From positions 1 through 15,758 of the forward strand of contig JBAYZS010000051.1 in the NCBI GenBank assembly GCA_041672395.1: 15,758 nucleotides of DNA. Direction: 5' to 3'. How positions within the stretch are numbered: position 1 is the first letter of the stretch; each line of letters begins with the position of its first letter. The position numbers were made by a program, and so were the translations under genes. The notes under the pieces are model-generated. The model saw nothing but the letters and a program-made list of their open reading frames with translations, was not told where the DNA came from and made no database searches. Source of the DNA: UBA5287 sp041672395 (GTDB lineage: Bacteria > Bacteroidota > Bacteroidia > Bacteroidales > Dysgonomonadaceae). Positions 1 through 8,356 of the stretch are shown here, piece after piece.

Positions 1-415
1 GATATTCATAAGAGCTGCCGACTTCATACCTTGGTTTTCCCCTTATAGGCTCCAGCGTTTTCCAGTAGAATGGAACAGTAGCGGCATTGAACAAATCCCC
101 GAAGGTGTCTTCATATTTCTTATTTTTTACGGGACTTCCACAATCACCAAAAAGGAAAATATTACCACCGAAAAGGAAATCGTGGCTAATTTGTTCAACC
201 TTGACTTGGCTTCCTGCAGGAAGATCTTCAAATTTTAGAACGGCTTCAGACTTACGATTCTTTTCAATTTCAGCATTAATCTTGTTTTGCACCTGTTCGT
301 TCCAAATGTTGTAATAACCTTCACTCATAACATTTTTTGAGTTTTGACTGAAAACCCTGCTGAAACAAATCAAACAGAACAGCATAAAAAGTGTGAATTT
401 CGTTTTCATTTTCAT
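1..415 (-). CDS. GH10 family endo-1,4-beta-xylanase-like protein, N-terminal part (3' end outside window)
   Basis: Reads leftward from an ATG at 415 (a second in-frame ATG is at 409) and stays open for 138 codons to the window edge, so the C-terminal part with both catalytic glutamates is not seen. Residues 1-24 form a Sec signal peptide (hydrophobic run after MKMKTK, ending VFSQ), so the enzyme is exported. Residues 57-85 resemble the beta-rich lead-in of Bacteroidota GH10 enzymes, ending in LFGGN. Residues 108-131 (FNAATVPFYW..LEP..G..RYE) match the early barrel region of that family. GH10 enzymes cleave beta-1,4-xylan inside the chain. Activity here cannot be confirmed because the active site is off the edge. 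The gene is divergent from the Sus operon. Its upstream region carries a sequence repeated before the phosphoesterase gene at 11283, which suggests shared control. Confidence 0.75.
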   Translation of the reverse strand, partial: MKMKTKFTLFMLFCLICFSRVFSQNSKNVMSEGYYNIWNEQVQNKINAEIEKNRKSEAVLKFEDLPAGSQVKVEQISHDFLFGGNIFLFGDCGSPVKNKKYEDTFGDLFNAATVPFYWKTLEPIRGKPRYEVGSSYEY

Positions 416-451
416 ATTTACTATTTTAAGTAATACTCTTTTGTTTTTATT

Positions 452-564
452 GTATGTCTTCAATCTAAAGTTTACCACTGCAAGTTTAGTTAATTTAATT
501 GTAAAAAAACTCTTTTTAGGGTATTTTTCTTCTTAATATCATTGATTTTTTTATATGATTTCTG
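452..564 (-). repeat. Long regulatory repeat, copy A (inverted relative to copy B at 11089-11200)
   Basis: Read on the minus strand, these 113 bases align by eye with 11089-11200 on the plus strand. The promoter-proximal ~85 bases (from TTAAGAAGAAAAATACC to GAAGACATAC) are about 90% identical with one or two short indels. Similarity is looser upstream. The homology stops sharply after GAAGACATAC, 36 bases before the GH10 start. TAAACTTG (481-488, minus strand) resembles the Bacteroidota -7 box TAnnTTTG with one mismatch, and a T-run lies about 17-21 bases further upstream. The repeat may therefore hold the promoter itself, an activator site, or both. Confidence 0.8.
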
Positions 565-645
565 TATAGATCAGCCACGATCATTTCTGCGCACTTACCT
601 TACATCACAATAAGAATTTTTGTTCCGAACTAAAAACCTGGTGGG

Positions 646-676
646 TGCTGAGGTAAACTTTATGCTGAAGATTTAC
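646..676 (+). promoter_or_regulatory. Third copy (C) of the 31-base regulatory core, upstream of the Sus operon
   Basis: This stretch matches the last 31 bases of repeats A and B at 24 of 31 positions each without gaps. It includes the unbroken block GAGGTAAACTTT (shared with B), then TGAAGA, and the terminal TAC. It ends about 18 bases upstream of the proposed -33 element at 695, where a transcriptional activator would normally sit. The wider repeat is not conserved here, although AACTAAA occurs upstream as it does in A and B, at a longer spacing. The regulator is not encoded in the window. In Bacteroidota such loci are usually run by hybrid two-component or ECF-sigma/anti-sigma systems. Confidence 0.55.
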
Positions 677-694
677 AATATTTTATGCGATATA

Positions 695-724
695 TTTCTT
701 TTTTAAAAAAAATATATATATTTG
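695..724 (+). promoter_or_regulatory. Candidate promoter of the IPT-SusC-SusD operon
   Basis: TATATTTG at 717-724 is a full match to the Bacteroidota -7 consensus TAnnTTTG. TTTC at 695-698 is a near match to the -33 TTTG, with an 18-base spacer. Transcription would start near 731, leaving a leader of about 120 bases before the first gene. The region is very A+T-rich, so a chance match is possible. Confidence 0.4.
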
Positions 725-849
725 CGGATTATATTATTTTATATAAATATTATTAAAAAATATGTTTAGATAGGATGATTCTTGAAAGCACGTGATTCTA
801 TTTGAATTGCCATTGAAAAAATATTGATTCACATTTAATAACCATTTCT

Positions 850-2199
850 ATGATGAAAACAAAATTCTTATTCATGATTTTCCTCGTGCTGCTTGTCGCG
901 TGCGATAACAGTAGTGAAGAGGAATCAAACCCGTATGACAAGCCTCATGACACCAATAAGGCAGTTCTCGTGGATGATATTGGACCCAAGAAAGGGGGGT
1001 TGGGAACAAAAGTTGTTGTTAGCGGTAGCAACTTTGGAAATGACAAAGAAAAAGTCAGTCTTTACTTTAACGACAAGAAAGCATTGGTCTTGAGGGTTCA
1101 GGATAATGCAATCTACGCGTTGGTACCCAAACAGCCCGGTGAATTTTCAACCGTTAAGGTCGTGGTGGATGGCAAGGAGTCGATTCTGGCCAAGACGCAG
1201 TTCCAATATTACATCAAGGCAGTTGTTACCACGGTTGCGGGGAGATGGAATGTCTCTGCCAACCCGCCGGTTGATGGTCCTGCATTGGATGCCACCTTTT
1301 ATCGTCCCGCGAAGATCTCGGTCGATGATATCGGAAACGTGCTGGTTGTTGACGACCAGTCGGGTGCACGCATGCGGTTGATATCGACCAGAGAGAACAA
1401 GATGACCACGGTCCTCAACATGAGCGTGCCCTGGAGCACCACCTTCAATGAGCAGTTTACATACAACTACGTCATGGAACGTAACCCCGGTGCACGTCCG
1501 ATCTTATTTTACAGCCTTAGCAAGGCAAGCAATTACATCGAATCAGATATCTTTTACGACCAACAGGATAACCAGGGTAACTGGATATTCGGCTCCTACA
1601 CGGCCTGCGCTCTCGGGGCAGACGACACCTACGTCTACATGATGAGTGAAAGAGGTGAACGTTTTGTCCGGGTTCACCAGGAAACCAGGAAAGTGGAGCT
1701 GATTGGTCAGAATATTCCCACGGGACAGTACTCCCACATGATATTCAATGCCGTGGATCGCAAGATGTACCTCTCCCTGGAAGCATCGGGTCGTATCATG
1801 CGATTCGATCCCAATCACGTGCCAGAAGGGAGGAGCACGCCATGGATCACATGGGATGACATGGAGTGGATCATCGGCACGGGGCTGGTTTCATCCACCT
1901 CGAAGGAGGGACCGGGACGTGAGGCTCAGCTGGGCACCCTTTGCGGGCTGGGATCAGACCACGAGGGAAATGTGTACATCTGCGACCAGAAGTTTCATTG
2001 CGTGTGGAAAGTGGATCCCCTTCTCAACTGCACGATCTTCGCGGGTCCCCCGGCCGGTGCCGCGGTCTCGGGATATAGGGACGGGAAACCGGAAGAAGCG
2101 CTTTTCAACCGCCCGTATGACATCGCCGCCACCTATGATGGTCTCATTTACGTCGCCGACACCTTCAATCGTGTAGTGCGCTGTATCTCCATACAATAA
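850..2199 (+). CDS. IPT/TIG and NHL-repeat surface lipoprotein
   Basis: This 449-residue protein heads the Sus operon. A lipoprotein signal ends in LLVAC with the lipidated Cys at residue 18, followed by an acidic serine-rich stretch (DNSSEEES) of the kind that sends lipoproteins to the cell surface in Bacteroidota. Residues about 38-112 form an IPT/TIG immunoglobulin-like domain (GPKKGGLGTKVVVSGSNFG). Residues about 125-449 look like an NHL beta-propeller, with repeats such as FYRPAKISVDDIGNVLVVDD and FNRPYDIAATYDGLIYVADT. No catalytic motif was seen. A role in binding the substrate or partner proteins at the surface is inferred from its place 39 bases before susC. ATG codons at 850 and 853 are equally possible starts. 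Confidence 0.85.
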   Translation: MMKTKFLFMIFLVLLVACDNSSEEESNPYDKPHDTNKAVLVDDIGPKKGGLGTKVVVSGSNFGNDKEKVSLYFNDKKALVLRVQDNAIYALVPKQPGEFSTVKVVVDGKESILAKTQFQYYIKAVVTTVAGRWNVSANPPVDGPALDATFYRPAKISVDDIGNVLVVDDQSGARMRLISTRENKMTTVLNMSVPWSTTFNEQFTYNYVMERNPGARPILFYSLSKASNYIESDIFYDQQDNQGNWIFGSYTACALGADDTYVYMMSERGERFVRVHQETRKVELIGQNIPTGQYSHMIFNAVDRKMYLSLEASGRIMRFDPNHVPEGRSTPWITWDDMEWIIGTGLVSSTSKEGPGREAQLGTLCGLGSDHEGNVYICDQKFHCVWKVDPLLNCTIFAGPPAGAAVSGYRDGKPEEALFNRPYDIAATYDGLIYVADTFNRVVRCISIQ

Positions 2200-2225
2200 A
2201 CAACCATAAACAATCATAAACAACC
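2196..2225 (+). repeat. Three tandem copies of a 10-base unit overlapping a stop codon
   Basis: ATAAACAACC, ATAAACAATC and ATAAACAACC follow each other, and a partial fourth unit (ATAAG) comes next. The first copy contains the TAA stop of the upstream lipoprotein gene (2197-2199), and the array ends 13 bases before the SusC start at 2239. It fills most of the gap where the SusC ribosome-binding region should be, and no Shine-Dalgarno-like G-rich run is present. Confidence 0.8.
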
Positions 2226-2238
2226 ATAAGAAGATATT

Positions 2239-5200
2239 ATGAAACGATTCAAAATTATCGGATCCTTCACCTGTTTCTTGTTGTGCTTCTTTTCTTTCGC
2301 GTATGCCCAGACAAACGTGAAAGTGACGGGTATCGTTTCCGATGCCTCGGGTGAAATCCTGGTGGGTGTGAGCATATATGCGAAGTCAGACCCCGGCAAA
2401 GGGGTCGTTACTGATTACGACGGGAAATACGAGATAAATGTCAAGGCCGGCGACTTGCTGGTTTATTCCTATATTGGATTCACGACTCAGGAAATCAATA
2501 TTGGGAGCAACGCCAACCAGAAACTCAACGTGGTGCTCCAGGAGTCGGCACAGATGCTGGAAGAGATCAGCGTGGTAGGTTACGGCACGCAGAGAAAAGT
2601 GAGCGTGGTTGGCTCTATCGCCACCGTCAAGCCGGATGAACTGAAAATTGGCGGTATAACCTCCATCACTAACAACCTTGCCGGGCGTATCGCGGGGCTC
2701 ATCGGTATCCAGTCGAGTGGGGAACCCGGGTCTGACGTGTCGGAGTTCTGGATTCGCGGTATCAGTACTTTTGGTGGTGGGAACAGTGCCTTGGTACTGA
2801 TCGACGGGATCGATCGCGGAGCTTCAGGCCTAAACGACCTGGCACCCGAGGATATCGAAAGCTTCTCGGTGTTGAAAGACGCCACCGCTACGGCCATCTA
2901 TGGTGCCCGCGGTGCCAACGGGGTGATCCTGGTCAACACCCGGCGTGGTGAAGAGGGAAAGATAACCATCAACGCCAACTTCAAGAGCAGCGTGGAAACG
3001 CTGCCCAGGCTCCCCGACTATCTGGGTGCGCATGATTATGCCATGCTTGCCAACGAGGCCAGGGTGGTAAGAGGCGGCCTTCCCATTTATTCCAGTGAGA
3101 TATTCGATATCATCAAGTATGGAATGGATCCCGATCTCTATCCCGATGTCAACTGGCAGAAGGAGATCTTGCGAGAGAGCACCAACTCGCTACAGGGCAA
3201 CGTTAACATCTCGGGTGGCGGCAAGCTGGCAAGATATTACATGAGCTTGTTCTACCGTACCAATGATGCCATCTACAAGCAGGAAGGGATGGAGAAATAT
3301 CACTCCGATGTACGCCGCAACCAGTATTCCTTTCGAAGCAACATCGACGTGGATGTTACCAACAGCACCAAGGTCAGCTTGTTGCTCGCAGCCAAGCTGG
3401 TGGATCAAAATCGTCCCGGCATGGGTGACACGAGTCAGATTTGGAACGCGGTATCCAACATAACGCCGATGACAGTCCCGGTCATGTACTCCAACGGCAT
3501 GTTTCCCTCCTATGGGTCGGGTTACAGCACCTCACCCACTGTGTTGCTCAACGAGACCGGTTATCGTTCGGATCGTACCAATGCGATTGAGACGTTGCTC
3601 ACCCTTGAGCAGGATTTCAGTTCATTGCTCGATGGGCTGAAATCCACCGTTAGCGTCTCGTTTGACAACGATAACAGCCACATACAATCCCGATACAAGA
3701 TGCCCGACCTATACATGGCAGTCGACCGCAACTGGCAAACCGGTGAACTTCTCACCACCAAGACGGTGGTGGCCTCGCCCATGTCCTACGGCAGCTCCTC
3801 GTACGGTAGGCGCACGATTTACATGGAGGGGAAGATCAACTACGATCAGATCATCAACGAGCGTCACCGTGTGGGAGCCCTGCTGCTCTATCAGCAGAAA
3901 GATTACCAGCGAACGGACGTGTATGATGAGCTCTCATCCATACCCAGGAGAAACCAAGGTATGGCAGGCCGCTTAACCTACTCGCTGGATGACATCTATT
4001 TCATAGAGACAAACTTCGGTTACAACGGTTCGGAAAATTTCCCGAAAGGGCAGCGGTTTGGATTTTTCCCCTCGGTAGCCCTGGGATATGTCGTGTCGAA
4101 CTATAAGTTCATACAGGAGCACTTCCCGGTGATCAACACCTTGAAGTTCCGCTACTCGTTTGGGTTGGTCGGTAACGACAAGATCGAACGGAATGGGTCT
4201 GAAGTGCGTTTCCCCTACCTGACCCGTGTCAACATGAATGCAACCGGTTACTATTTTGGTGATGTACCAGGTTACTACTCCGGTGTTACCGATTCCGAGT
4301 TGGGATCCACCGGGCTGGTGTGGGAGAGCGCCAAGAAACATAACTGGGGTGTCGACCTCACTTTCCTGGACAACGCCTTCAACGTCACTGTTGATGCCTT
4401 CCTGGACAAGCGTGACAATATCTTCATGGCGCGTAACACGCTTCCCGGCACGCTTGGCATAGGTTCCACCGTTTGGGGTAACGTCGGAAGGATGAAGAGC
4501 TGGGGTACTGATGGTACCGCCTCATATACCAAGACTATCGGTGATTTCACTGTTGAAGCGCGTGGAAATTTCACCTTCACCCGTGACAAGATCATCGATT
4601 ACGACGAGGTTATACCCCGTTACCCCTACCTGGCACAGAAGGGCAACTCATATGGTATTACCCGCGGGTTGATCGCCCTGGGCTTGTTCAGTAATGAAGA
4701 TGACGTGAAGAACAGTCCTACGCAGTTTGGGACGGTTTTGCCTGGTGACATTAAGTACCAAGATGTGAATGGTGATGGCATCATCAATAGCGATGACATC
4801 GTGCCCATTGGTAATGCCCGTATTCCCAAGATTCAATATGGCTTTGCCGGATCGGCAAAGTGGAAGGGCATCGACTTCAACATCTTCTTCAGGGGATCCG
4901 GCAAGTCGGACTTCTTCTTTGGTGGAACGGGTTTCTATCCGTTTGTCGCAGAACGGCTGGGCAACGTCTTGACGATCGTAAACGATCAGAAAAACAGGTG
5001 GACACCGGAATCCTACTCGGGTGATCCAGCCACGGAAAACCCCAACGCCCGTTTCCCCCGATTGACATACGGTAACAACACGAACAACAACCGAGCCTCC
5101 ACCTTCTGGTTGGCAGATGCCAGCTACTTACGGTTGAAGACCATTGAGCTAGGCTATACACTACCGAAAAAAATTACAGAGAGGATATCGATGAGCAATC

Positions 5201-5337
5201 TGCGCCTCTCACTGATCGGTGACAACCTACATGTCTGGGATAAGGTGAAATTCTGGGATCCGGAGCAGGCCAGCAACAACGGTGCCGTCTACCCGCTCAC
5301 CCGGTCCTACACCCTGGTATTGCAAATGTCATTTTAA
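2239..5337 (+). CDS. SusC/RagA-family TonB-dependent outer-membrane transporter
   Basis: This 1032-residue protein has the normal size and plan for SusC. There is a Sec signal peptide (residues 1-24, ending AYAQ), then a carboxypeptidase-regulatory-like domain (about 27-100). A TonB-box-like segment (EEISVVGYGTQRK, 108-120) precedes the plug (about 120-237), which carries the family motifs LIDGIDRG, IESFSVLKDATATAIYGARGA and GVILVNT. The rest is a beta-barrel ending in a terminal Phe. DVNGDGIINSDD near residue 841 is a usual SusC loop. The protein should carry large ligands across the outer membrane using TonB energy, with the SusD partner acting as a lid. The susD start is only 3 bases downstream, so the two are co-translated. 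The ligand cannot be read from the sequence. Confidence 0.97.
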   Translation: MKRFKIIGSFTCFLLCFFSFAYAQTNVKVTGIVSDASGEILVGVSIYAKSDPGKGVVTDYDGKYEINVKAGDLLVYSYIGFTTQEINIGSNANQKLNVVLQESAQMLEEISVVGYGTQRKVSVVGSIATVKPDELKIGGITSITNNLAGRIAGLIGIQSSGEPGSDVSEFWIRGISTFGGGNSALVLIDGIDRGASGLNDLAPEDIESFSVLKDATATAIYGARGANGVILVNTRRGEEGKITINANFKSSVETLPRLPDYLGAHDYAMLANEARVVRGGLPIYSSEIFDIIKYGMDPDLYPDVNWQKEILRESTNSLQGNVNISGGGKLARYYMSLFYRTNDAIYKQEGMEKYHSDVRRNQYSFRSNIDVDVTNSTKVSLLLAAKLVDQNRPGMGDTSQIWNAVSNITPMTVPVMYSNGMFPSYGSGYSTSPTVLLNETGYRSDRTNAIETLLTLEQDFSSLLDGLKSTVSVSFDNDNSHIQSRYKMPDLYMAVDRNWQTGELLTTKTVVASPMSYGSSSYGRRTIYMEGKINYDQIINERHRVGALLLYQQKDYQRTDVYDELSSIPRRNQGMAGRLTYSLDDIYFIETNFGYNGSENFPKGQRFGFFPSVALGYVVSNYKFIQEHFPVINTLKFRYSFGLVGNDKIERNGSEVRFPYLTRVNMNATGYYFGDVPGYYSGVTDSELGSTGLVWESAKKHNWGVDLTFLDNAFNVTVDAFLDKRDNIFMARNTLPGTLGIGSTVWGNVGRMKSWGTDGTASYTKTIGDFTVEARGNFTFTRDKIIDYDEVIPRYPYLAQKGNSYGITRGLIALGLFSNEDDVKNSPTQFGTVLPGDIKYQDVNGDGIINSDDIVPIGNARIPKIQYGFAGSAKWKGIDFNIFFRGSGKSDFFFGGTGFYPFVAERLGNVLTIVNDQKNRWTPESYSGDPATENPNARFPRLTYGNNTNNNRASTFWLADASYLRLKTIELGYTLPKKITERISMSNLRLSLIGDNLHVWDKVKFWDPEQASNNGAVYPLTRSYTLVLQMSF

Positions 5338-5340
5338 AGA

Positions 5341-7404
5341 ATGGATTTAAAAATTACCATCATGTTACAAAAGAAAATATTGAATCGAATCACGTTATTG
5401 TTTGCGAGTATCACCCTGACTATGGGATCGATATTTTACTCCTCCTGCACCTTCCTCGATATTGACCCCTATATCACCGACCTGTTCACGCTGGACACGT
5501 TATTCTCGAAGCAGGAGTATGCCCAACGATACCTGTATAACGTATATGGTTACGTGGTTGACAACGGATCGTTCCGCGGCAACCCCAGCAGGGACAACAT
5601 CACTATGCCCTGGACACCCATCTCTGACGAGGCGGTGTCGGGCTACAAGCGCATGAATCACCAATCCTACGCGGTTTGGTCGAACAACGAGCTCACGCCC
5701 GAGAACTTCTACGGTTTCACCAATCGTTTCAACCTGTTCTACGAGGGCATCCGCAGGGCCAACACCTTCCTGATGCGGATCGATGAGTGCAAAGAGGTGG
5801 GTCCCGTTCAGATATCCGAGTGGAAAGGGGAGGCCACCTTCGTTAAGGCGTTATGCTATTTCGAGCTGATGCTTGCATATGGCCCCATCCCGATCGTTCC
5901 CGATCACCCGGTCGACTTCGACACGCCGATCAGCGAGCTGATGTTGGAGCGCAACACCTGGGATGAATGCAGCGAATACGTGGAAGGGTTGCTCAGGACA
6001 TCGATCGAGCTGCTTCCCGAGTTCGTGATGGATAAGTCGGACGTGGGCAAGGCTACCAAGAACGCGGCAAGAGCCGTGCTTTCTCGCCTGACGCTATACA
6101 CCGCGAGTCCTCTCTTCAACGGACAGAATGGTGAGTTCGTCAGCTTCCGGAACAAGGCAGGCGTCCCGCTGTTGAACCCGGAGAAAAGCATGGATAAATG
6201 GGCTAAGGCGGCGGCAGTCGCCAAGGAGCTGGTATTGCTGAAACCGGCTGACTTGTATACCGTCCCGGCGATGGAAAACACGCCTGAGGTGCCTGTTTCC
6301 GAGAGCGAGAAATTGGATTTCCCCAATGGCGTGGGCGGCATCGATCACTATCACTCCTACATAGATATGTTCAACGGGGAGTGCGTGCAGGCATCTTCCA
6401 ACAAGGAACTGCTCTTCACTAAGCAGGGTTCCGATGTTACTGAATATGGGCGTTACATGGATCCCGGGATGATCGACGGGTGGAGCGGCTTTTACTTCTC
6501 GCAACGGATCGTCGACCAGTACTACATGGCAGACGGGCGTGACATTAGTAATGCCAGCGATCAATACCCCTACGAACAGACCGGTTACACCGATCGCGAC
6601 TCCACCTTCTCGGGTGAGAGGATGACCAACGGCTTCACGCTACTCTCCGGCACGCGCAAGTGGTATGCCAACAGGGAGATTCGCTTTTATGCCACGGTGG
6701 CGTTCAATAACTCCTTCTACCCCTCCGTATCTACACCGCCCGACAGGGTTGGCACCGACGGCAAGGTGGCTCGCTTCTTCGCCAACAGTATCAGCGGCAA
6801 GGAGGCAGCGGCCCAGCGCCCATCGGCACAGGGCGAGGAGTACGCTATGACCGGGTACCTCTGTCGCAAGTTCAACCACTACGAGGACTCCTGGTTGCCC
6901 AACGGTAGGAGAAAGATGAAGTACAGCATACTCTACCGGATGGCAGAGGTTTACCTGAATTACGTGGAAGCGATGAACGAGCTGGATAAGAGCTACACTG
7001 TAGGCGATATTACCGTCTCGCGTGACCAAGCCGAGATGAAACGCTATTTCAATCTGATCCGCCACCGGGTGGGATTGCCCGGGATCACCGATGCTGACGT
7101 TGCCAGCCAGCAGCGCATGCGGGAGCTCATTGCCCGTGAACGGTTGCTGGAGATGATGTGGGAAGGAAGACGCTACTTTGACACCCGTCGCAACAAGACG
7201 GCGATCATCAATGAGAACGAGCCGGTGATGGGACTCGACGTGAGTGTCAGGACACAGGACCCCGAAAGGTTTTACAACGTGATCAAGGCTGTGGAAAGAC
7301 CTTACCTATACAAGGTGTTCACGACCCGTCAAACTTTCTGGCCGATACCCAAGAGCGAAATTGACAAAAACTACAACCTCATGCAGATGATTGGATACAA
7401 TTAA
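5341..7404 (+). CDS. SusD/RagB-family surface nutrient-binding lipoprotein
   Basis: This 687-residue protein is somewhat longer than most SusD proteins. A signal peptide ends in FYSSC (Cys 36 counting from 5341). The in-frame ATG at 5362 would give a more typical 29-residue leader and may be the true start. The N-terminal half is helical, TPR-like SusD sequence (FYEGIRRANTFLMRIDE; GEATFVKALCYFELMLAYGPIPIV). The C-terminal part carries the RagB/SusD signature (NLIRHRVGLPGI near residue 572, ERLLEMMWEGRRYFDTRR near residue 600). It caps the SusC barrel on the cell surface and captures the ligand. The gene follows susC by 3 bases and precedes the DUF1735 gene by 2 bases, so all three are surely one transcript. 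Confidence 0.96.
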   Translation: MDLKITIMLQKKILNRITLLFASITLTMGSIFYSSCTFLDIDPYITDLFTLDTLFSKQEYAQRYLYNVYGYVVDNGSFRGNPSRDNITMPWTPISDEAVSGYKRMNHQSYAVWSNNELTPENFYGFTNRFNLFYEGIRRANTFLMRIDECKEVGPVQISEWKGEATFVKALCYFELMLAYGPIPIVPDHPVDFDTPISELMLERNTWDECSEYVEGLLRTSIELLPEFVMDKSDVGKATKNAARAVLSRLTLYTASPLFNGQNGEFVSFRNKAGVPLLNPEKSMDKWAKAAAVAKELVLLKPADLYTVPAMENTPEVPVSESEKLDFPNGVGGIDHYHSYIDMFNGECVQASSNKELLFTKQGSDVTEYGRYMDPGMIDGWSGFYFSQRIVDQYYMADGRDISNASDQYPYEQTGYTDRDSTFSGERMTNGFTLLSGTRKWYANREIRFYATVAFNNSFYPSVSTPPDRVGTDGKVARFFANSISGKEAAAQRPSAQGEEYAMTGYLCRKFNHYEDSWLPNGRRKMKYSILYRMAEVYLNYVEAMNELDKSYTVGDITVSRDQAEMKRYFNLIRHRVGLPGITDADVASQQRMRELIARERLLEMMWEGRRYFDTRRNKTAIINENEPVMGLDVSVRTQDPERFYNVIKAVERPYLYKVFTTRQTFWPIPKSEIDKNYNLMQMIGYN

Positions 7405-7406
7405 CA

Positions 7407-8333
7407 ATGAGAATGATGATGACTAAAAAAAATCGTATGAAGACAAAAAGGATAAATGCAGCGAGGCCGCAATCGCTCATCGTCTTGTTCCTGATGGGAA
7501 TATTGGCATCTTGTTCCAACGAGGTTGACTTCGGGGAGCAATACAAGAAAACGGTCTACATTGTCAACAGCAACAACCTGTTGCACGTGGCTAAACACTC
7601 TTTCGAAACCAGCAGGGATTCGATTTCCGTCTCGGTCTATTGTGCCTCTACAGAGCCGATCACGAAGGACCTGCAGGTGCGCCTGAAGGTTGACCGCCGT
7701 GCGCTGGACTCGCTGAACGCGCTCCAGGTGCTGGCCGACCCAAATTACGAGAACAGGGTGATGCTCCCGGGAGAGAGTTATCAGCTCGATGGCGAGCTCT
7801 ATACAACCATCAAGGCTGGAAAGCAGTACGGTGTGTTGAAAATACCATTCAACTTCACCGGTCTGGACCCCTCTATCCCCTACGCACTGCCGTTGACCCT
7901 TGTTTCCAACAATGCTGAATATGACATCAACACCAGGTTAAAATCCATCGTCTACCAGATTGAGATGGTCAATCAGTACGCAGGCGATTATAATGGCAGC
8001 TCCAAGACTTCCCCGACGGCGATCCTGGGGATCCAGCCATCGCTCAAGGCGATGTCGATCAACCAGGTGAGGATGCCCATTCACAACCTGTCGGATGACA
8101 TCAGCGAGTTGCTCACCAACTTCATGGTGCTGACCATCGCTGGTGACAACAGTGTAACCATCTCTCCGTGGGGATTGTCCGGCGTGTCAGACCTGGGTGG
8201 CAGCACCTACGATCCCGTGGCACAGCGCTTTGAGTTGCACTATCAGTTTACAGATGCTGCTGCCAACCGCCAAACCGTGTACGCGATCATCAGGAACATC
8301 GATGCGCCGCCAAGTGAAGAGGATGAATTGTGA
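7407..8333 (+). CDS. DUF1735/DUF4361 domain lipoprotein, probable surface ligand-binding protein
   Basis: This 308-residue protein has a lipoprotein leader ending in LASC. The start at 7407 puts the Cys at residue 36. The in-frame ATG at 7437 gives a tighter leader with Cys 26 and may be the real start. Residues about 45-185 resemble the BT_3987-like N-terminal domain (DUF1735): VYIVNSNN near the start, and PYALPLTLVSNNAEYDIN near the end. The remainder, opening with YAGDYNG, resembles DUF4361. Unlike relatives that go on into a GH18 catalytic domain, it ends after the second domain and has no enzyme module. Position two bases after susD suggests it binds the imported ligand at the cell surface. 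Confidence 0.8.
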   Translation: MRMMMTKKNRMKTKRINAARPQSLIVLFLMGILASCSNEVDFGEQYKKTVYIVNSNNLLHVAKHSFETSRDSISVSVYCASTEPITKDLQVRLKVDRRALDSLNALQVLADPNYENRVMLPGESYQLDGELYTTIKAGKQYGVLKIPFNFTGLDPSIPYALPLTLVSNNAEYDINTRLKSIVYQIEMVNQYAGDYNGSSKTSPTAILGIQPSLKAMSINQVRMPIHNLSDDISELLTNFMVLTIAGDNSVTISPWGLSGVSDLGGSTYDPVAQRFELHYQFTDAAANRQTVYAIIRNIDAPPSEEDEL

Positions 8334-8356
8334 ATGATAAATAACCGATTGATCAT

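Larger units (their letters stand above)
416..849. promoter_or_regulatory. Divergent intergenic region between the GH10 gene and the Sus operon
   Basis: This is 434 bases with no convincing gene. It is strongly A+T-rich, above all at 676-770, where long A and T tracts could bend DNA or help open a promoter. It contains repeat copy A (452-564, read toward GH10), core copy C (646-676, read toward the Sus operon) and a candidate sigma-type promoter at 695-724. A 9-base near-repeat (TGATTTCTG at 556-564, TCATTTCTG at 581-589) is also present and may be chance. Confidence 0.6.

Noticed and set aside
87..314. Plus-strand open frame of 75 codons at the left end
   Set aside because: It lies antisense to the GH10 gene, which has a signal peptide and family motifs; the plus-strand protein has no recognisable features.
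6094..6564. Minus-strand open frame of 156 codons
   Set aside because: It is an antisense shadow of the G+C-rich susD gene, with no start context and no family motif. Other long antisense frames in 1500-10600 are the same.
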